Source of the DNA: CAVTWY01 sp963738615
Lineage (GTDB): Bacteria; Pseudomonadota; Gammaproteobacteria; Burkholderiales; Burkholderiaceae_C
DNA length: 64,000 nucleotides
Reading direction: 5' to 3'
Assembly: GCA_963738615.1 (NCBI GenBank)
Contig: CAVTXI010000010.1
Coordinates: forward strand, 1 to 64,000
Part shown: in pieces, positions 44,736 to 54,047 of the stretch
Position numbering within the stretch: position 1 is the stretch's first letter
How the letters are laid out: each line of letters starts with the position of its first letter
Position numbers and translations under genes: made by a program
Notes under the pieces: model-generated
What the model saw: the letters and a program-made list of their open reading frames with translations, nothing else
Databases searched by the model: none
Told to the model about the DNA's origin: nothing

Positions 44736-46121
44736 ATGGACCGCAGCTTTCTCGCCCGCCTCGCACGAGGGCGCTACACCGCGCCGATCATCGTCACGCT
44801 GACCGTGGCCACACTGGTCGTCGGCGAGGTCAGCCACCGCGAGTCGGTTGTCGAGGTGCGGCGCTCGGGTCAACTCAGCGACCTCGTGCTGCGTCTGTCG
44901 GAGCTCGACAGCCTGACGACGCGTGCGGAAGCCGATGCTCGCAGCTACGCAGCTGGCGGCGACCCGGAGGACCTGGCGCTGTACGAGCATTCGGTCGAGA
45001 TCGTGCGTGCAGCCGGCGCGCGGCTCGCCGGATCGACAAGCGACTTCCACGGGGCCGCCGCGGACACGCTGGTGCGCGCCACCGACGCGATGCAACTGCG
45101 CAGCGCCAGGATGCAGGCCTGGGTCGACGCTGCCCGGGCGGGCCGCCTGCAGGACGCGCGCGCGCAGGCCCGTGCCGACGTGAGCGGCGAGGCGCGCACG
45201 TCGCACCGGCAGGTGCAGGACGTCGTGCTCGCGCAGGCCGACGCTGCCCGCCTCCATCAACGAGGCATCGTCCTCGAGACCATCCGTTGGAACCGCTGGC
45301 TCGGGTACGCGCTGCTGGTGTTGCTGGCCAGTGCCGCCGTGCTGCTGCTGCGGCAGGTCAAGCGCACGTTGTTGCTGCGCGAGGGCGAGAAGAAACGGCT
45401 GGTCGACGAGGTCGGGCGCCAGACCGCCGCCTTGCGCGAACTCGCCGGCCACCTCGTCACCGCGCAGGAAGCCGAACGCGCACGCCTGGCGCGCGAGCTG
45501 CACGACGAGATGGGTGCGGTGCTCACCGCCTGCAAGCTCGAGGTGATGCGCGTGCGCAGGGCGCTGCCGGATGCGGCGCACGCAAGCGCGAAGCTCGACG
45601 GCCTGGACCGGCAGATCAACCGCGGCATCGCGCTCAAGCGCGACATCATCGAGAACCTGCGCCCGTCGTCGCTCGACCACCTGGGGCTTGCGCAGAGCCT
45701 CGAGCAGCTGTGCGGGGCCGCGGCCAGCGCGATGGAGCTCGAGGTCAATTGCAGGGTCGATGGCAAGGTCGACCCCGTGTCGATCACGCCCGACGCGCAG
45801 CTCGCGATCTATCGCGTGGTGCAGGAGGCGCTGACCAACATCGCCAAGTACGCGCAGGCGTCGCACGTGGTCGTGCGCCTGGATCAGTCGGGCGGCGACG
45901 CGCACGTCGGCGTTGCCGACGACGGCAAAGGGTTCGACGTGGGCACGGTGGCGGCGCGGCACGGCTTGCGCGGCATGCTGGTGCGCGTCGAGTCGCTTGG
46001 CGGCCGCCTCGAAATCGACAGCGCACCCGGCCGCGGCACGCGCATCGACGCGTGGCTACCGTTGATCGATCTCGCCGCTGGCGCTGGGCGGCATGCGCAG
46101 GGGCAGGTTGCCAGCGTCTGA
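44736..46121 (+). CDS. NarX-type sensor histidine kinase
   Basis: 461 residues: transmembrane segments at about 17-33 and 188-206 bracket a periplasmic helical sensor of about 155 residues (CHASE3-like). A coiled linker (LLLREGEKKRLVDEVGRQTAALRELAGHL) leads to the HisKA_3 domain with phospho-His256 in ARELHDEMGAVLTA. The ATPase has N box (VQEALTNIAKYAQ) and DDGKGFD with GLRGMLVRVESLGG. It lies 15 bp after the receiver gene. Signal unknown. Confidence 0.88.
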   Translation: MDRSFLARLARGRYTAPIIVTLTVATLVVGEVSHRESVVEVRRSGQLSDLVLRLSELDSLTTRAEADARSYAAGGDPEDLALYEHSVEIVRAAGARLAGSTSDFHGAAADTLVRATDAMQLRSARMQAWVDAARAGRLQDARAQARADVSGEARTSHRQVQDVVLAQADAARLHQRGIVLETIRWNRWLGYALLVLLASAAVLLLRQVKRTLLLREGEKKRLVDEVGRQTAALRELAGHLVTAQEAERARLARELHDEMGAVLTACKLEVMRVRRALPDAAHASAKLDGLDRQINRGIALKRDIIENLRPSSLDHLGLAQSLEQLCGAAASAMELEVNCRVDGKVDPVSITPDAQLAIYRVVQEALTNIAKYAQASHVVVRLDQSGGDAHVGVADDGKGFDVGTVAARHGLRGMLVRVESLGGRLEIDSAPGRGTRIDAWLPLIDLAAGAGRHAQGQVASV

Positions 46122-46228
46122 CGCACGAATCGGCCGGCTCCTACGAGGCCGCGGATGCAGCGCTGATTCATGCGATGCGGTCCGCCTCCTAAGCTGACGA
46201 CTCGATCACAACACCACTCGAGAGCGCC

Positions 46229-46546
46229 ATGAAGCACCTTCGCACCTTTTGCATCGCCACCCTCTCCGCAGTTGCGGCCCTGACCGCGACAGGCTGCGCA
46301 GTCCTGCGTGATCAGCAGTCCGTGGGTGAGTACGTCGACGACAGCACGATCACCACGCGCGTCAAGGCAAAGTACGCCGAAGACAAGACCGTCAGCGCCA
46401 TGGCAATCAGCGTGGAAACCTTCGGTGGCACCGTGCAGCTCTCCGGCGCGGCCAAATCAAACGAAGAACGAGCGAAGGCCGAATCGCTGGCGAAAGACAC
46501 CGCGGGCGTGAAGTCGGTGCGCAACGCCATCATGGTTCGCCCGTGA
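46229..46546 (+). CDS. BON-domain lipoprotein
   Basis: 105 residues with lipobox LTATGC (Cys at residue 23), then one BON domain (VDDSTITTRVKAKYAEDKTVSAMAISVETFGGTVQLSGAAKSNEERAKAESLAKDTAGVKSVRNAI). BON domains bind membranes or act in osmotic and envelope protection. It probably sits on the inner face of the outer membrane. It is 107 bp after the kinase gene and ends 4 bp before the transglutaminase-like gene. Confidence 0.87.
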   Translation: MKHLRTFCIATLSAVAALTATGCAVLRDQQSVGEYVDDSTITTRVKAKYAEDKTVSAMAISVETFGGTVQLSGAAKSNEERAKAESLAKDTAGVKSVRNAIMVRP

Positions 46547-46550
46547 CGCG

Positions 46551-47402
46551 ATGATTCGGACCGCCATCCAGACGCGCCTGGCCTACGAGGTCCTCACGCT
46601 CACGCATTTCCGCATGCACCTGGCGGCGATGCGAACGCCTGAGCAGCACCTGCTCAGAGAAGGCCTGTCGGTCACGTTGCTGGACGGCACGCCGCTCGTG
46701 GTGCGTGAGTTCACCGACACGCACGGCAACGGCACGCATCGCTTCGATGCGCTACCGGGCGTCTTGCGTTTGGCGTACGACGTGCAGGTCGAACATCGCT
46801 GCGTCGGCACGAGCGAACAGATGTTCGAATACCGCATTAGCGACCTTCCCGACGAGTTGCTGCACTGGCTCGCGCCGACGCGCTTCTGCGAGGTCGACAA
46901 GCTGGGCAACTTTGCGCTCGGCGAGTTCGGCCACCTGGCGCCCGGTGTCGGTCGTGTCCAGGCGGTGGTGGACTGGGTACGCCTGAACATCGCCTACCGC
47001 GTTGGTTCGAGCGGCGGGTTGACGACCGCGGCCGACGTGCTCGAGCAACGGGCGGGCGTCTGCCGCGATTTCGCGCATCTGGCCATCACGCTGTGCCGTG
47101 CGCTGAACATTCCAGCGCGCCTGGTCGTCGGGTATGTGATCTTCGACGAGCCACCGCAGGACTTCCACGCGATCTTCGAAGCGTGGCTCGGACGCTGGGT
47201 CGCTTTCGACCCGACGGGGCTGGCACCCACCGAACGCTTCGTGCGCGTAGGCGTGGGCGCCGACGCCAAGGACGTGGCCTTCGCGACGACCTTCGGCCAG
47301 GTTGCGCTGCGGGGGATGGAGATCGATTTGGTGGACGAAGACCCTGCGACGGGATATCGCCGCCAGGCCGACAGTTCCACCCACGTGCTGGCGTGGTCGT
47401 AA
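46551..47402 (+). CDS. transglutaminase-like cysteine peptidase family protein
   Basis: 283 residues with a full transglutaminase-core triad: Cys171 (RAGVCRDFAHLAI), His206 (DFHAIFEAWLG) and Asp220 (WVAFDPTG). An N-terminal beta-sandwich (about 1-110) is as in the bacterial family often found next to alpha-E and circularly permuted ATP-grasp proteins. No signal peptide. Probable peptidase or amidase; substrate unknown. Convergent with hmgA, 4 bp apart. Confidence 0.85.
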   Translation: MIRTAIQTRLAYEVLTLTHFRMHLAAMRTPEQHLLREGLSVTLLDGTPLVVREFTDTHGNGTHRFDALPGVLRLAYDVQVEHRCVGTSEQMFEYRISDLPDELLHWLAPTRFCEVDKLGNFALGEFGHLAPGVGRVQAVVDWVRLNIAYRVGSSGGLTTAADVLEQRAGVCRDFAHLAITLCRALNIPARLVVGYVIFDEPPQDFHAIFEAWLGRWVAFDPTGLAPTERFVRVGVGADAKDVAFATTFGQVALRGMEIDLVDEDPATGYRRQADSSTHVLAWS

Positions 47403-47406
47403 CCAG

Positions 47407-48711
47407 CTACGGCTTACTCGGGTCGAAGTGCTTGCGCAAACCCTGCCAGCAGCGGGCGTAGTCGCGCTGAAGTTCGGCTGACTCGAGCGCGTGTTTCGTC
47501 GGCCGCCAAACGCAGCGGGTTTCGAACATGAACGCCATCGTGTCGCGGATCACGTCGGGCTTGGACAGGTCCGCGCGGCTGGCTTTCTCGAAGGTTTCGG
47601 CATCGGGCCCGTGGCCGGTCATGCAGTTGTGCAGGCTCGCGCCTCCGGGCGAGAAGCCTTCGGCCTTTGCGTCGTAGACGCCGTGCACCAGGCCCATGAA
47701 TTCGCTCGCGATGTTGCGGTGGAACCAGGGCGGGCGAAACGTGTCCTGCATCGCCAGGATGCGCGGCGGGAAGATCACGAAATCGATGCTGCTGACTCCG
47801 GGGGTGTCCGACACGCTGTGCAGCACCAGGAAGATCGACGGGTCGGGGTGGTCGTAGCTGATCGAGCCGATGGCGTTGAAGCGTCGCAGGTCGTACTTGT
47901 ACGGCGCGTAGTTGCCGTGCCAGGCCACGACGTCCAGCGGCGAATGGCCCATGCGTGCGCGCCACAGCTGGCCTATGAACTTGGCGACCAGTTCGTGCGG
48001 CTGATCGGCGTCTTCGTAAGCTGCGACGGGCGTCATGAAGTCGCGCGGGTTCGCCAAGCCGTTCGACCCGATGGGGCCCAGGTCGGGCAGGCGGAAGTTG
48101 GCGCCGTAGTTTTCGCAGACATAACCCCGGCCTGCGCCATCGGGCAGTTCGACCTTGAAGCGCACGCCGCGCGGAATGACGACAATCTCTTGCGGCTGCG
48201 CATCGATGACGCCCAGCTCGGTAATGAATCGCTGTCGGCCCTGTTGCGGCACGATCAGCAACTCACCGTCGGCGGTGTAGAACACGCGCTTGCCCATCGA
48301 CCGGTTCGCAGCGTACAGGTGCACGGCCGCGCCGTTCTGCGCATGCGGGTCGCCCTGGCCGGCCATGGTGATCAGGCCGTCGACGAAGTCGGTCGGCGCT
48401 ATCGGCATCGGCAGCGGGTTCCAACGCAACTGGTCGGGCGGTGACGGCTGTGACGTGAAGTCGCTGACCAGGCGGTGATCGGTGATGCGCTCGAACGGCT
48501 CGTGCATCGCCGACGGTCGAATGCGATACAGCCACGAGCGCCGGTTGTCGGAACGCGGTGCGGTGAACGCGGTGCCGGTGAGTTGCTCGGCGTACAGCCC
48601 GTAGGGGCAGCGCTGCGGTGAATTGCGGCCGACCGGCAGCGCGCCGGGCAGCGCCTCGGTCGCGAACGAGTTGCCGAAGCCGCTTTGGTAGATCGTTGAT
48701 GTTTCGCTCAT
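47407..48711 (-). CDS. hmgA: homogentisate 1,2-dioxygenase
   Basis: 434 residues, full length. It opens the homogentisate ring to maleylacetoacetate in tyrosine/phenylalanine breakdown. YQSGFGNSFATEALPGALPVGRNSPQ starts the protein. Iron-ligand regions are visible in DFVIFPPRILAMQDTFRPPWFHRNIASEFMGLVHGVYDAK and SLHNCMTGHGPDAETFE. The ATG overlaps the hpd stop (ATGA), so hpd-hmgA forms a coupled two-gene unit. The later step enzymes (isomerase, fumarylacetoacetase) are not in the window. Confidence 0.96.
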   Translation of the reverse strand: MSETSTIYQSGFGNSFATEALPGALPVGRNSPQRCPYGLYAEQLTGTAFTAPRSDNRRSWLYRIRPSAMHEPFERITDHRLVSDFTSQPSPPDQLRWNPLPMPIAPTDFVDGLITMAGQGDPHAQNGAAVHLYAANRSMGKRVFYTADGELLIVPQQGRQRFITELGVIDAQPQEIVVIPRGVRFKVELPDGAGRGYVCENYGANFRLPDLGPIGSNGLANPRDFMTPVAAYEDADQPHELVAKFIGQLWRARMGHSPLDVVAWHGNYAPYKYDLRRFNAIGSISYDHPDPSIFLVLHSVSDTPGVSSIDFVIFPPRILAMQDTFRPPWFHRNIASEFMGLVHGVYDAKAEGFSPGGASLHNCMTGHGPDAETFEKASRADLSKPDVIRDTMAFMFETRCVWRPTKHALESAELQRDYARCWQGLRKHFDPSKP

Positions 48712-49802
48712 GACTCCACCTTCAGTACGCCGCGGCGGATCTGGTCGCGCTCGATCGACTGGAACAGTGCCTTGAAGTTGCCCTCGCCGAAGCCGTCGTC
48801 GCCTTTGCGTTGGATGAACTCGAAGAACACGGGGCCGAGCAGCGTCTGGCTGAAGATCTGCAGCAGCAAACGTGGTCGGCCGCCATCTTCACCCAACCCC
48901 GTGGTGCCGTCGAGCAGGATGCCACGCGTCTTCAACTCCGACACCGGTTGCCCGTGCTTGGGCAGGCGATCCTCGAGCATCTCGTAATACACGTCGTTGG
49001 GTGCGGCCATCAGCGGCACGCCGGCGAGTTGAAGGCTGTCGATCGTCGCGAAGATGTCGTCGGTCAGCAGCGCCACGTGCTGGATACCTTCGCCGTTGAA
49101 CTGCATCAGGAATTCTTCGATCTGCCCGCTGCCGCCCTTGCCCGCCTCTTCGTTCAGCGGGATGCGGATCATGCCGTCGGGCGCTGTCATGGCCTTCGAC
49201 GTGAGGCCGGTGTGCTCGCCCTTGATGTCGAAGTAGCGCATCTCGCGGAAGCCGAAGAGCCGCTCGTAGAACCCGGCCCAATACGACATGCGGCCGCGGT
49301 AAACGTTGTGCGTCAGGTGGTCGACGATACGAAGGCCGTGGCCCGTGGGGTGACGGTCGACGCCGGGCAGAAATTCGAAGTCGATGTCGTAGATGGATTT
49401 GCCATCTTCGTAGCGGTCGATCAGGTACAGCGGCGCGCCGCCGATGCCGCGGATGGCCGGCAAGCGCAACTCCATCGGGCCGGTGGGAATGTCGATCGGT
49501 TGCGCGCCCAGTTCGATCGCGCGCGCGTACGCCTTGTGCGCGTCCTTCACGCGAAACGCGAGGCCACACGCCGAAGGGCCGTGTTCGGCGGCGAAGTACG
49601 CCGCAATACTTTTCGGTTCGCGGTTGACGATGAAATTGATCTCGCCCTGGCGGTACAGCACCACGTCTTTGCTGCGGTGCTTCGCAACGAGCGTGAAGCC
49701 GAGCTTATCGAACAGCGGCTCGAGCGTGCCGGGCTTGGGCGATGCGAATTCAACGAACTCGAATCCCATCAAGCCCATCGGGTTTTCGAACAGGTCGGAC
49801 AT
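48708..49802 (-). CDS. hpd: 4-hydroxyphenylpyruvate dioxygenase
   Basis: 364 residues. It converts 4-hydroxyphenylpyruvate to homogentisate. N-terminal NPMGLMGFEFVEFASP, then DHLTHNVYRGRMSYWAGFYERLFGFREMRYFDIKGEHTGL, with GEGIQHVALLTDDI and FEFIQRKGDDGFGEGNFKALFQSIERDQIRRGVL. These include the His-His-Glu iron ligands of the family. The ATG at 49802 has GGAGGCG 6-12 bases upstream, better than the ATG at 49814. First gene of the hpd-hmgA unit. The cobalamin riboswitch starts about 80 bp away on the other strand. Confidence 0.95.
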   Translation of the reverse strand: MSDLFENPMGLMGFEFVEFASPKPGTLEPLFDKLGFTLVAKHRSKDVVLYRQGEINFIVNREPKSIAAYFAAEHGPSACGLAFRVKDAHKAYARAIELGAQPIDIPTGPMELRLPAIRGIGGAPLYLIDRYEDGKSIYDIDFEFLPGVDRHPTGHGLRIVDHLTHNVYRGRMSYWAGFYERLFGFREMRYFDIKGEHTGLTSKAMTAPDGMIRIPLNEEAGKGGSGQIEEFLMQFNGEGIQHVALLTDDIFATIDSLQLAGVPLMAAPNDVYYEMLEDRLPKHGQPVSELKTRGILLDGTTGLGEDGGRPRLLLQIFSQTLLGPVFFEFIQRKGDDGFGEGNFKALFQSIERDQIRRGVLKVES

Positions 49803-49881
49803 GAACGCCTCCAATCAGCGCAAGCGTGAGCGCAAGGGAGCAAGTGTGCCCTTCGTCACGAACGGTATGATCATCTTCGTT

Positions 49882-50104
49882 GGTGCTCGTCGAAGCGTTC
49901 AGCCGAGACAGTTCAACGGGAATCAGGGAGGAAGCGGTCTCGTCGGCCGTCCTTGACCTGAGCTGCCCCCGCAACGGTAAGCGAACGGAAGCCCTCTGCA
50001 GGTCGGCTTCCAACTCGTGACACAGGCCACTGGGACAACATCGCCACGAGCGACGTTTCCTGGGAAGGCGTCACGGGTCGTCTTCGTCAGCCCGGATACC
50101 GGCC
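49882..50104 (+). ncRNA. cobalamin riboswitch (B12 element)
   Basis: Conserved blocks appear in order: GGTGC at 49882; a GGGAATCAGGGAGGAA-type block at about 49918-49933; the B12 box core GAGCTGCCCCCGCAACGGTA at 49960-49979; GCCACTGGG at 50026-50034; a GGGAAGGCG block at 50062-50070; and CCCGGATACCGGCC near 50090-50104. This order and spacing match class I cobalamin riboswitches. It precedes btuB by about 80 bases and should lower expression of the B12 uptake genes when adenosylcobalamin binds. The expression platform is not resolved; no T-run terminator is evident, so translational control of btuB is more likely. Confidence 0.9.
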
Positions 50105-50181
50105 AACGAGGTGGCGTGCCGCGCAAGCGGTTCGCCGTGTGGCGCGATACCGCGGGGAAGCGGCAAGCGCGCGTTCAGCCC

Positions 50182-52063
50182 ATGAACCCCATGACCACGT
50201 CTACTTCCGACCGCGCGCGCCGCGTCGTCGCTGTGCTCGCTCTTCCCTTCGCTTCGTTCATTGCCACGCCGATGACTCCGGTTGCGTTAGCCCAATCCAC
50301 GCCTGGCACCGGCCCTCAAACCATCGTCGTCACCGCCAACCGCACGCCGCAGTTGCTGTCGTCGGTGCTGGCTGACATTTCGGTCGTCGATCGCGCCGCG
50401 ATCGAGCGCAGCGGCGCAATCGATGTGGCGGACGTTCTGGCGCGCCTGCCCGGTATCGAGTTCTCTCGCAACGGCGGCCCCGGTACCGTCACCAGCCTCT
50501 TCGTGCGCGGCAGCGAGACGCGGCACACAGCCGTGTACATCGATGGCGTGCGCGTGGATTCGCAGTCCACCGGCGGTGCAACGTGGGAGCAGATCCCGCT
50601 TGACCAGATCGACCGCATCGAAGTGCTGCGCGGCCCGGCCGCCGCGGTCTACGGCTCTGACGCCGTCGCCGGTGTGGTGCAGTTGTTCACCAAGCGTGGC
50701 CAAGGGCCGACACGACCCACGGTTTCGCTGACGGTGGGTTCTTACAAGACCGCGCAGGTACAGGCTGGCATCAGCGGCTCGACACAGGCGTTCGACTACT
50801 CGTTGTCGGCCGCGCACGGCCGCAGCAGCGGCTTCGACGCGCGCACGCCAGCCGCCGCCGGCCACAACCCGGATGACGACGGATGGCGCCGCAACTCGGC
50901 GCAAGGACGCGTGGGCTTCCAGTTCAGCGCGCAGCACCGCATTGACGCATCGCTGCTGGCAAGCAAGCTGCGCTCACAGTTCGACGGCTTCACGCCCGGC
51001 TTCGATGACGTGAACCACCACGCGATACGCACCGGCAGCCTCGCGTGGAACGGTCGTTGGACCGATGCCGTCAACACCCGCCTGCTGTTGGGTCAGACCG
51101 AGAGCACCTACGAATCGCAGCCGGACTTCTATCGCACCGAAACCACGCTTCGCAACTACACGCTGCAGCACGAACAGCGTGTCGACAACAGTCTGGTGAC
51201 ATTCACGCTCGAGCGTCGCGAAGACGCCTTGGTCAACCCGGCCACGGCGTTCACGACGACGCTGGAAGGCAAGCGCAACCAGAACGCCATCGGCCTGGGT
51301 TGGCGCGGCGACTTCGGCGAGCACGGCCTGCAGGCCCATGTGCGGCGTGACGAAGACAGCGAGTTCGGTGGCAAAAGCACGGGCAGCCTCGCCTGGGGCT
51401 GGGCCTTCGCGCCGCGGTGGCGCGTGACCGCGTCGGCTGCCACTTCGTTCCGCGTGCCAACGCTCTACCAACGCTTCAGCCAGTACGGCAATGCGTCGCT
51501 GGTGCCCGAGACCGGCCGCAACGTCGAACTGGGTCTGCGCTGGGCTGCCGCTGGTAGCGAAGCTGCTCTGACGGGCTGGCGCAACAAGGTCGCCAACCTC
51601 ATCACCTTCGGGCCACCTGGCCCCTGCGTCGACGGGTTCGGCTGCTACGTCAACGTCGGTCGTTCCCAACTCGAAGGCGTGACGTTGGCCGGACGCACGC
51701 AGATGGCCAACGTCACGTTGCGCGGCTCGCTTTCCTTACACGACCCGCGCAACGCGGAAACCGACAAGGTGCTGCAGCGCCGTGCCAAACGTCTGGCCAC
51801 GTTCGGCGCCGAAACACAACTGATGGGCTGGACGCTCGGCACCGAGGTGCAGGCCGCCGGCCAACGCTTCGAGGACGCCGCGAACACGCAGCCACTGGGC
51901 GGCTACGGCCTCGTGAATTTGTTCGCCAGCAAAGCGCTGATGCCTGGCCTGAGACTCGAAGGCCGAATCAACAACCTCAGCGACAAACAGTACGAACTCG
52001 CGCGCGCCTACGCCACCGCCGGCCGCAACGCCCAGCTCGACGCTGCGTTGGGTCATGCCCTGA
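50182..52063 (+). CDS. btuB: TonB-dependent vitamin B12 receptor, single frameshift near 52032
   Basis: About 627 residues: signal peptide (VLALPFASFIATPMTPVALAQ), TonB-box-like IVVTANR, plug domain (VSVVDRAAIERSGAIDVADVLARLPGIEF, LFVRGSETRHTAVYIDGVRV, IEVLRGPAAAVYGSDAVAGVVQLFTKRG) and a 22-strand barrel. The C-terminal block NNLSDKQYELARAYATAGRN should end in an aromatic-rich strand. In the main frame the reading runs straight into the next gene, but with one extra base removed near 52032 it ends STLRWVMP and a stop at 52061-52063, a normal barrel end. The upstream riboswitch supports the B12 assignment. Confidence 0.87.
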
Positions 52064-52095
52064 CGCCGGTGCCCCGCCCTGCTGATCGGTCTTCG

Positions 52096-52998
52096 ATGAG
52101 GCTTCCATCACGGCGCCGGCTCGCATGGAAGGGGCTGGTGCTTTTTGCTGCAATCGCGCTCATGGGCACGGCACACGCGCAACCCATCACGATCCGTGAT
52201 GACCGCGGCACCGAGCACCGCTTGCCCGCGCCGCCCCAACGCGTCATCACGATGATGCCCTCGCTGACCGAACTTGCATGGGTGCTCGGTATCGGCCCGC
52301 GGCTGGTCGGTGTGGATCGCTACTCCAACTGGCCGGCCGACATCAATCGCCTTCCGCACCTGGGCGGGCTCGACGATGCACAAGTCGAAGCGATTGCCGC
52401 GCTGAAGCCTGACGTGATTCTGGCGTCGACGTCGTCGCGCGCGATGGAACGACTCGAGGCTATGGGCTTCATCGTCGTACGCTTGAAGTCCGACAGCCAT
52501 GCCGACGTGCGCCGCACGCTGAACCTCGTGGCCCGTCTGCTCGGCACGCCAGACGAAGGCCAGCGCGTGTGGGAACGTCTCGAGCGTGAGATCGACGCTG
52601 CCGCAGCACGTGTGCCCGCGGCGCTGCGCGGCCAGCGCGTCTATTTCGAGGTTGGCGGCGGTGCTTATGGCGCGGGCACCACCTCGTTCATCGGTGAAAC
52701 ACTTGTCCGGCTGGGCATGACCAATATCGTGCCGCCCGCGCTGGGGCCTTTTCCGAAGCTCAATCCCGAGTACGTCGTGCGCGCCAAGCCGGACTTCATC
52801 ATGGGCGTGCAGCGTGAACAGGCCGCGTTGGTGCAGCGGCCCGGCTGGGGATCGCTTGCCGCGGTGCGCGACAAGCGCCTGTGTGGCTTCGATTCCGTGC
52901 AGTACGACATGCTGGTCCGCCCGGGCCCGCGCATGGGTGAGGCTGCGGGGCTGGTGGCGGACTGTCTGGCCCGACTCGGCTTGGCTGCGGTTCGATGA
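52096..52998 (+). CDS. btuF: periplasmic B12-binding protein (BtuF-like)
   Basis: 300 residues: signal peptide (GLVLFAAIALMGTAHAQ), then the two-lobed helical-backbone binding protein (DDRGTEHRLPAPPQRVITMMPSLTELAWVLGIGPRLVGVDRYSNWP, ALKPDVILA, GLVADCLARLG). It delivers cobalamin to the BtuCD permease. Start at ATG 52096 rather than the long in-frame run from the receptor. Its stop overlaps the btuC start by 4 bp. Confidence 0.85.
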   Translation: MRLPSRRRLAWKGLVLFAAIALMGTAHAQPITIRDDRGTEHRLPAPPQRVITMMPSLTELAWVLGIGPRLVGVDRYSNWPADINRLPHLGGLDDAQVEAIAALKPDVILASTSSRAMERLEAMGFIVVRLKSDSHADVRRTLNLVARLLGTPDEGQRVWERLEREIDAAAARVPAALRGQRVYFEVGGGAYGAGTTSFIGETLVRLGMTNIVPPALGPFPKLNPEYVVRAKPDFIMGVQREQAALVQRPGWGSLAAVRDKRLCGFDSVQYDMLVRPGPRMGEAAGLVADCLARLGLAAVR

Positions 52999-54047
52999 GC
53001 GCTTTGACGGCAGGCACTGTGCATCGCACGCCCGACCTCGACGCGCAGCGCCGTCGGCGACTGGCCGGCTCGATCGCGTTGGTCATCGTCATGGGCCTTG
53101 CGGCGGGACTGGTCACCGGATCAACCGGCTTCGCGCCGCGTGACTTCTGGGCCGACCTGCAGGGCGCCGATGCCGGGCTTCTGCTGGGCCAGATTCGCGC
53201 GCCGCGAACGCTGGGCGCTGCGCTGGTGGGTGCGCTGCTGGGCTTGTCGGGCGCCATCGCACAGGGGCTGTTCCGCAACCCGCTGGCTGACCCTTACCTG
53301 CTCGGCAGCTCGGCTGGCGCGGGGTTGGGCGTGGTGCTGGTGCTGGCTGCCGCGGCACTCGGCGGTGCAACCATCAGCTTGTCTACCGTGGCCTGGATCG
53401 AGCGCGTAGGGATCGTCATGGCGGCCTTCGCCGGTGCCCTGTCTGGCGTCATGCTGACCCTCACCTTGGCGCGTGGCGCGGTGCAGACCATGCGCCTGCT
53501 GTTGGCCGGCGTGGTGGTGGGCGTGCTGCTGGGTGCCATCAGCGATCTCATCACCGTGGCATCGCCCGAGGCGCTGCGCGGCAAGCAGGCCTTCATGCTG
53601 GGCAGCACCAGCTTTCTGGGCTGGGACGCGCTGGCCCTGATGAGCGGCGGGCTGGTGCTGCTGTGCGTTCTGTCTCGGCGTTATGCACGCGGGCTCGATG
53701 CGCTGACGCTGGGTGAAGACAGCGCCGTCAGCCTGGGGATCGACCTGGGCCGCATGCGGCTGACGCTGGTGCTGATGCTCAGCCTGGGAACAGCGCTGGC
53801 CGTCTCGCAGGCCGGGATGGTGGCCTTTGTCGGCCTGGTGGCTCCGCACCTGGTGCGCCGCAACGCCCCTGGCCCGCATGCCTGGTTGCTGCTGGCCAGC
53901 GCCGGCATGGGCGCCGCGCTACTGCTGGGGGCCGACGTCGTTTCGCGCGCGTCGATCGCACCCGAAGAACTGCCCGTCGGGGTGGTGACGGCGGTGCTGG
54001 GTGGTTGTTATCTCGTGTGGCTGCTGAGGCAGCGCAGCACATCATGA
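52995..54047 (+). CDS. btuC: FecCD/BtuC-type ABC transporter permease
   Basis: 350 residues with about ten transmembrane helices. Family signatures: IRAPRTLGAALVGALLGLSGAIAQGLFRNPLADPYLLGSSAGAGLG and the coupling-region GMVAFVGLVAPHLVRRNAPG. It forms the membrane channel for cobalamin uptake with BtuD. Start ATG 52995 overlaps the btuF stop; its own stop overlaps the btuD start (ATGA). Confidence 0.9.
   Translation: MSALTAGTVHRTPDLDAQRRRRLAGSIALVIVMGLAAGLVTGSTGFAPRDFWADLQGADAGLLLGQIRAPRTLGAALVGALLGLSGAIAQGLFRNPLADPYLLGSSAGAGLGVVLVLAAAALGGATISLSTVAWIERVGIVMAAFAGALSGVMLTLTLARGAVQTMRLLLAGVVVGVLLGAISDLITVASPEALRGKQAFMLGSTSFLGWDALALMSGGLVLLCVLSRRYARGLDALTLGEDSAVSLGIDLGRMRLTLVLMLSLGTALAVSQAGMVAFVGLVAPHLVRRNAPGPHAWLLLASAGMGAALLLGADVVSRASIAPEELPVGVVTAVLGGCYLVWLLRQRSTS

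Noticed and set aside
44259..46121. A 620-codon frame suggesting a receiver-kinase fusion
   Set aside because: The first part leaves the receiver frame after an indel near 44412; the receiver has its own stop at 44721 and the kinase its own start at 44736.
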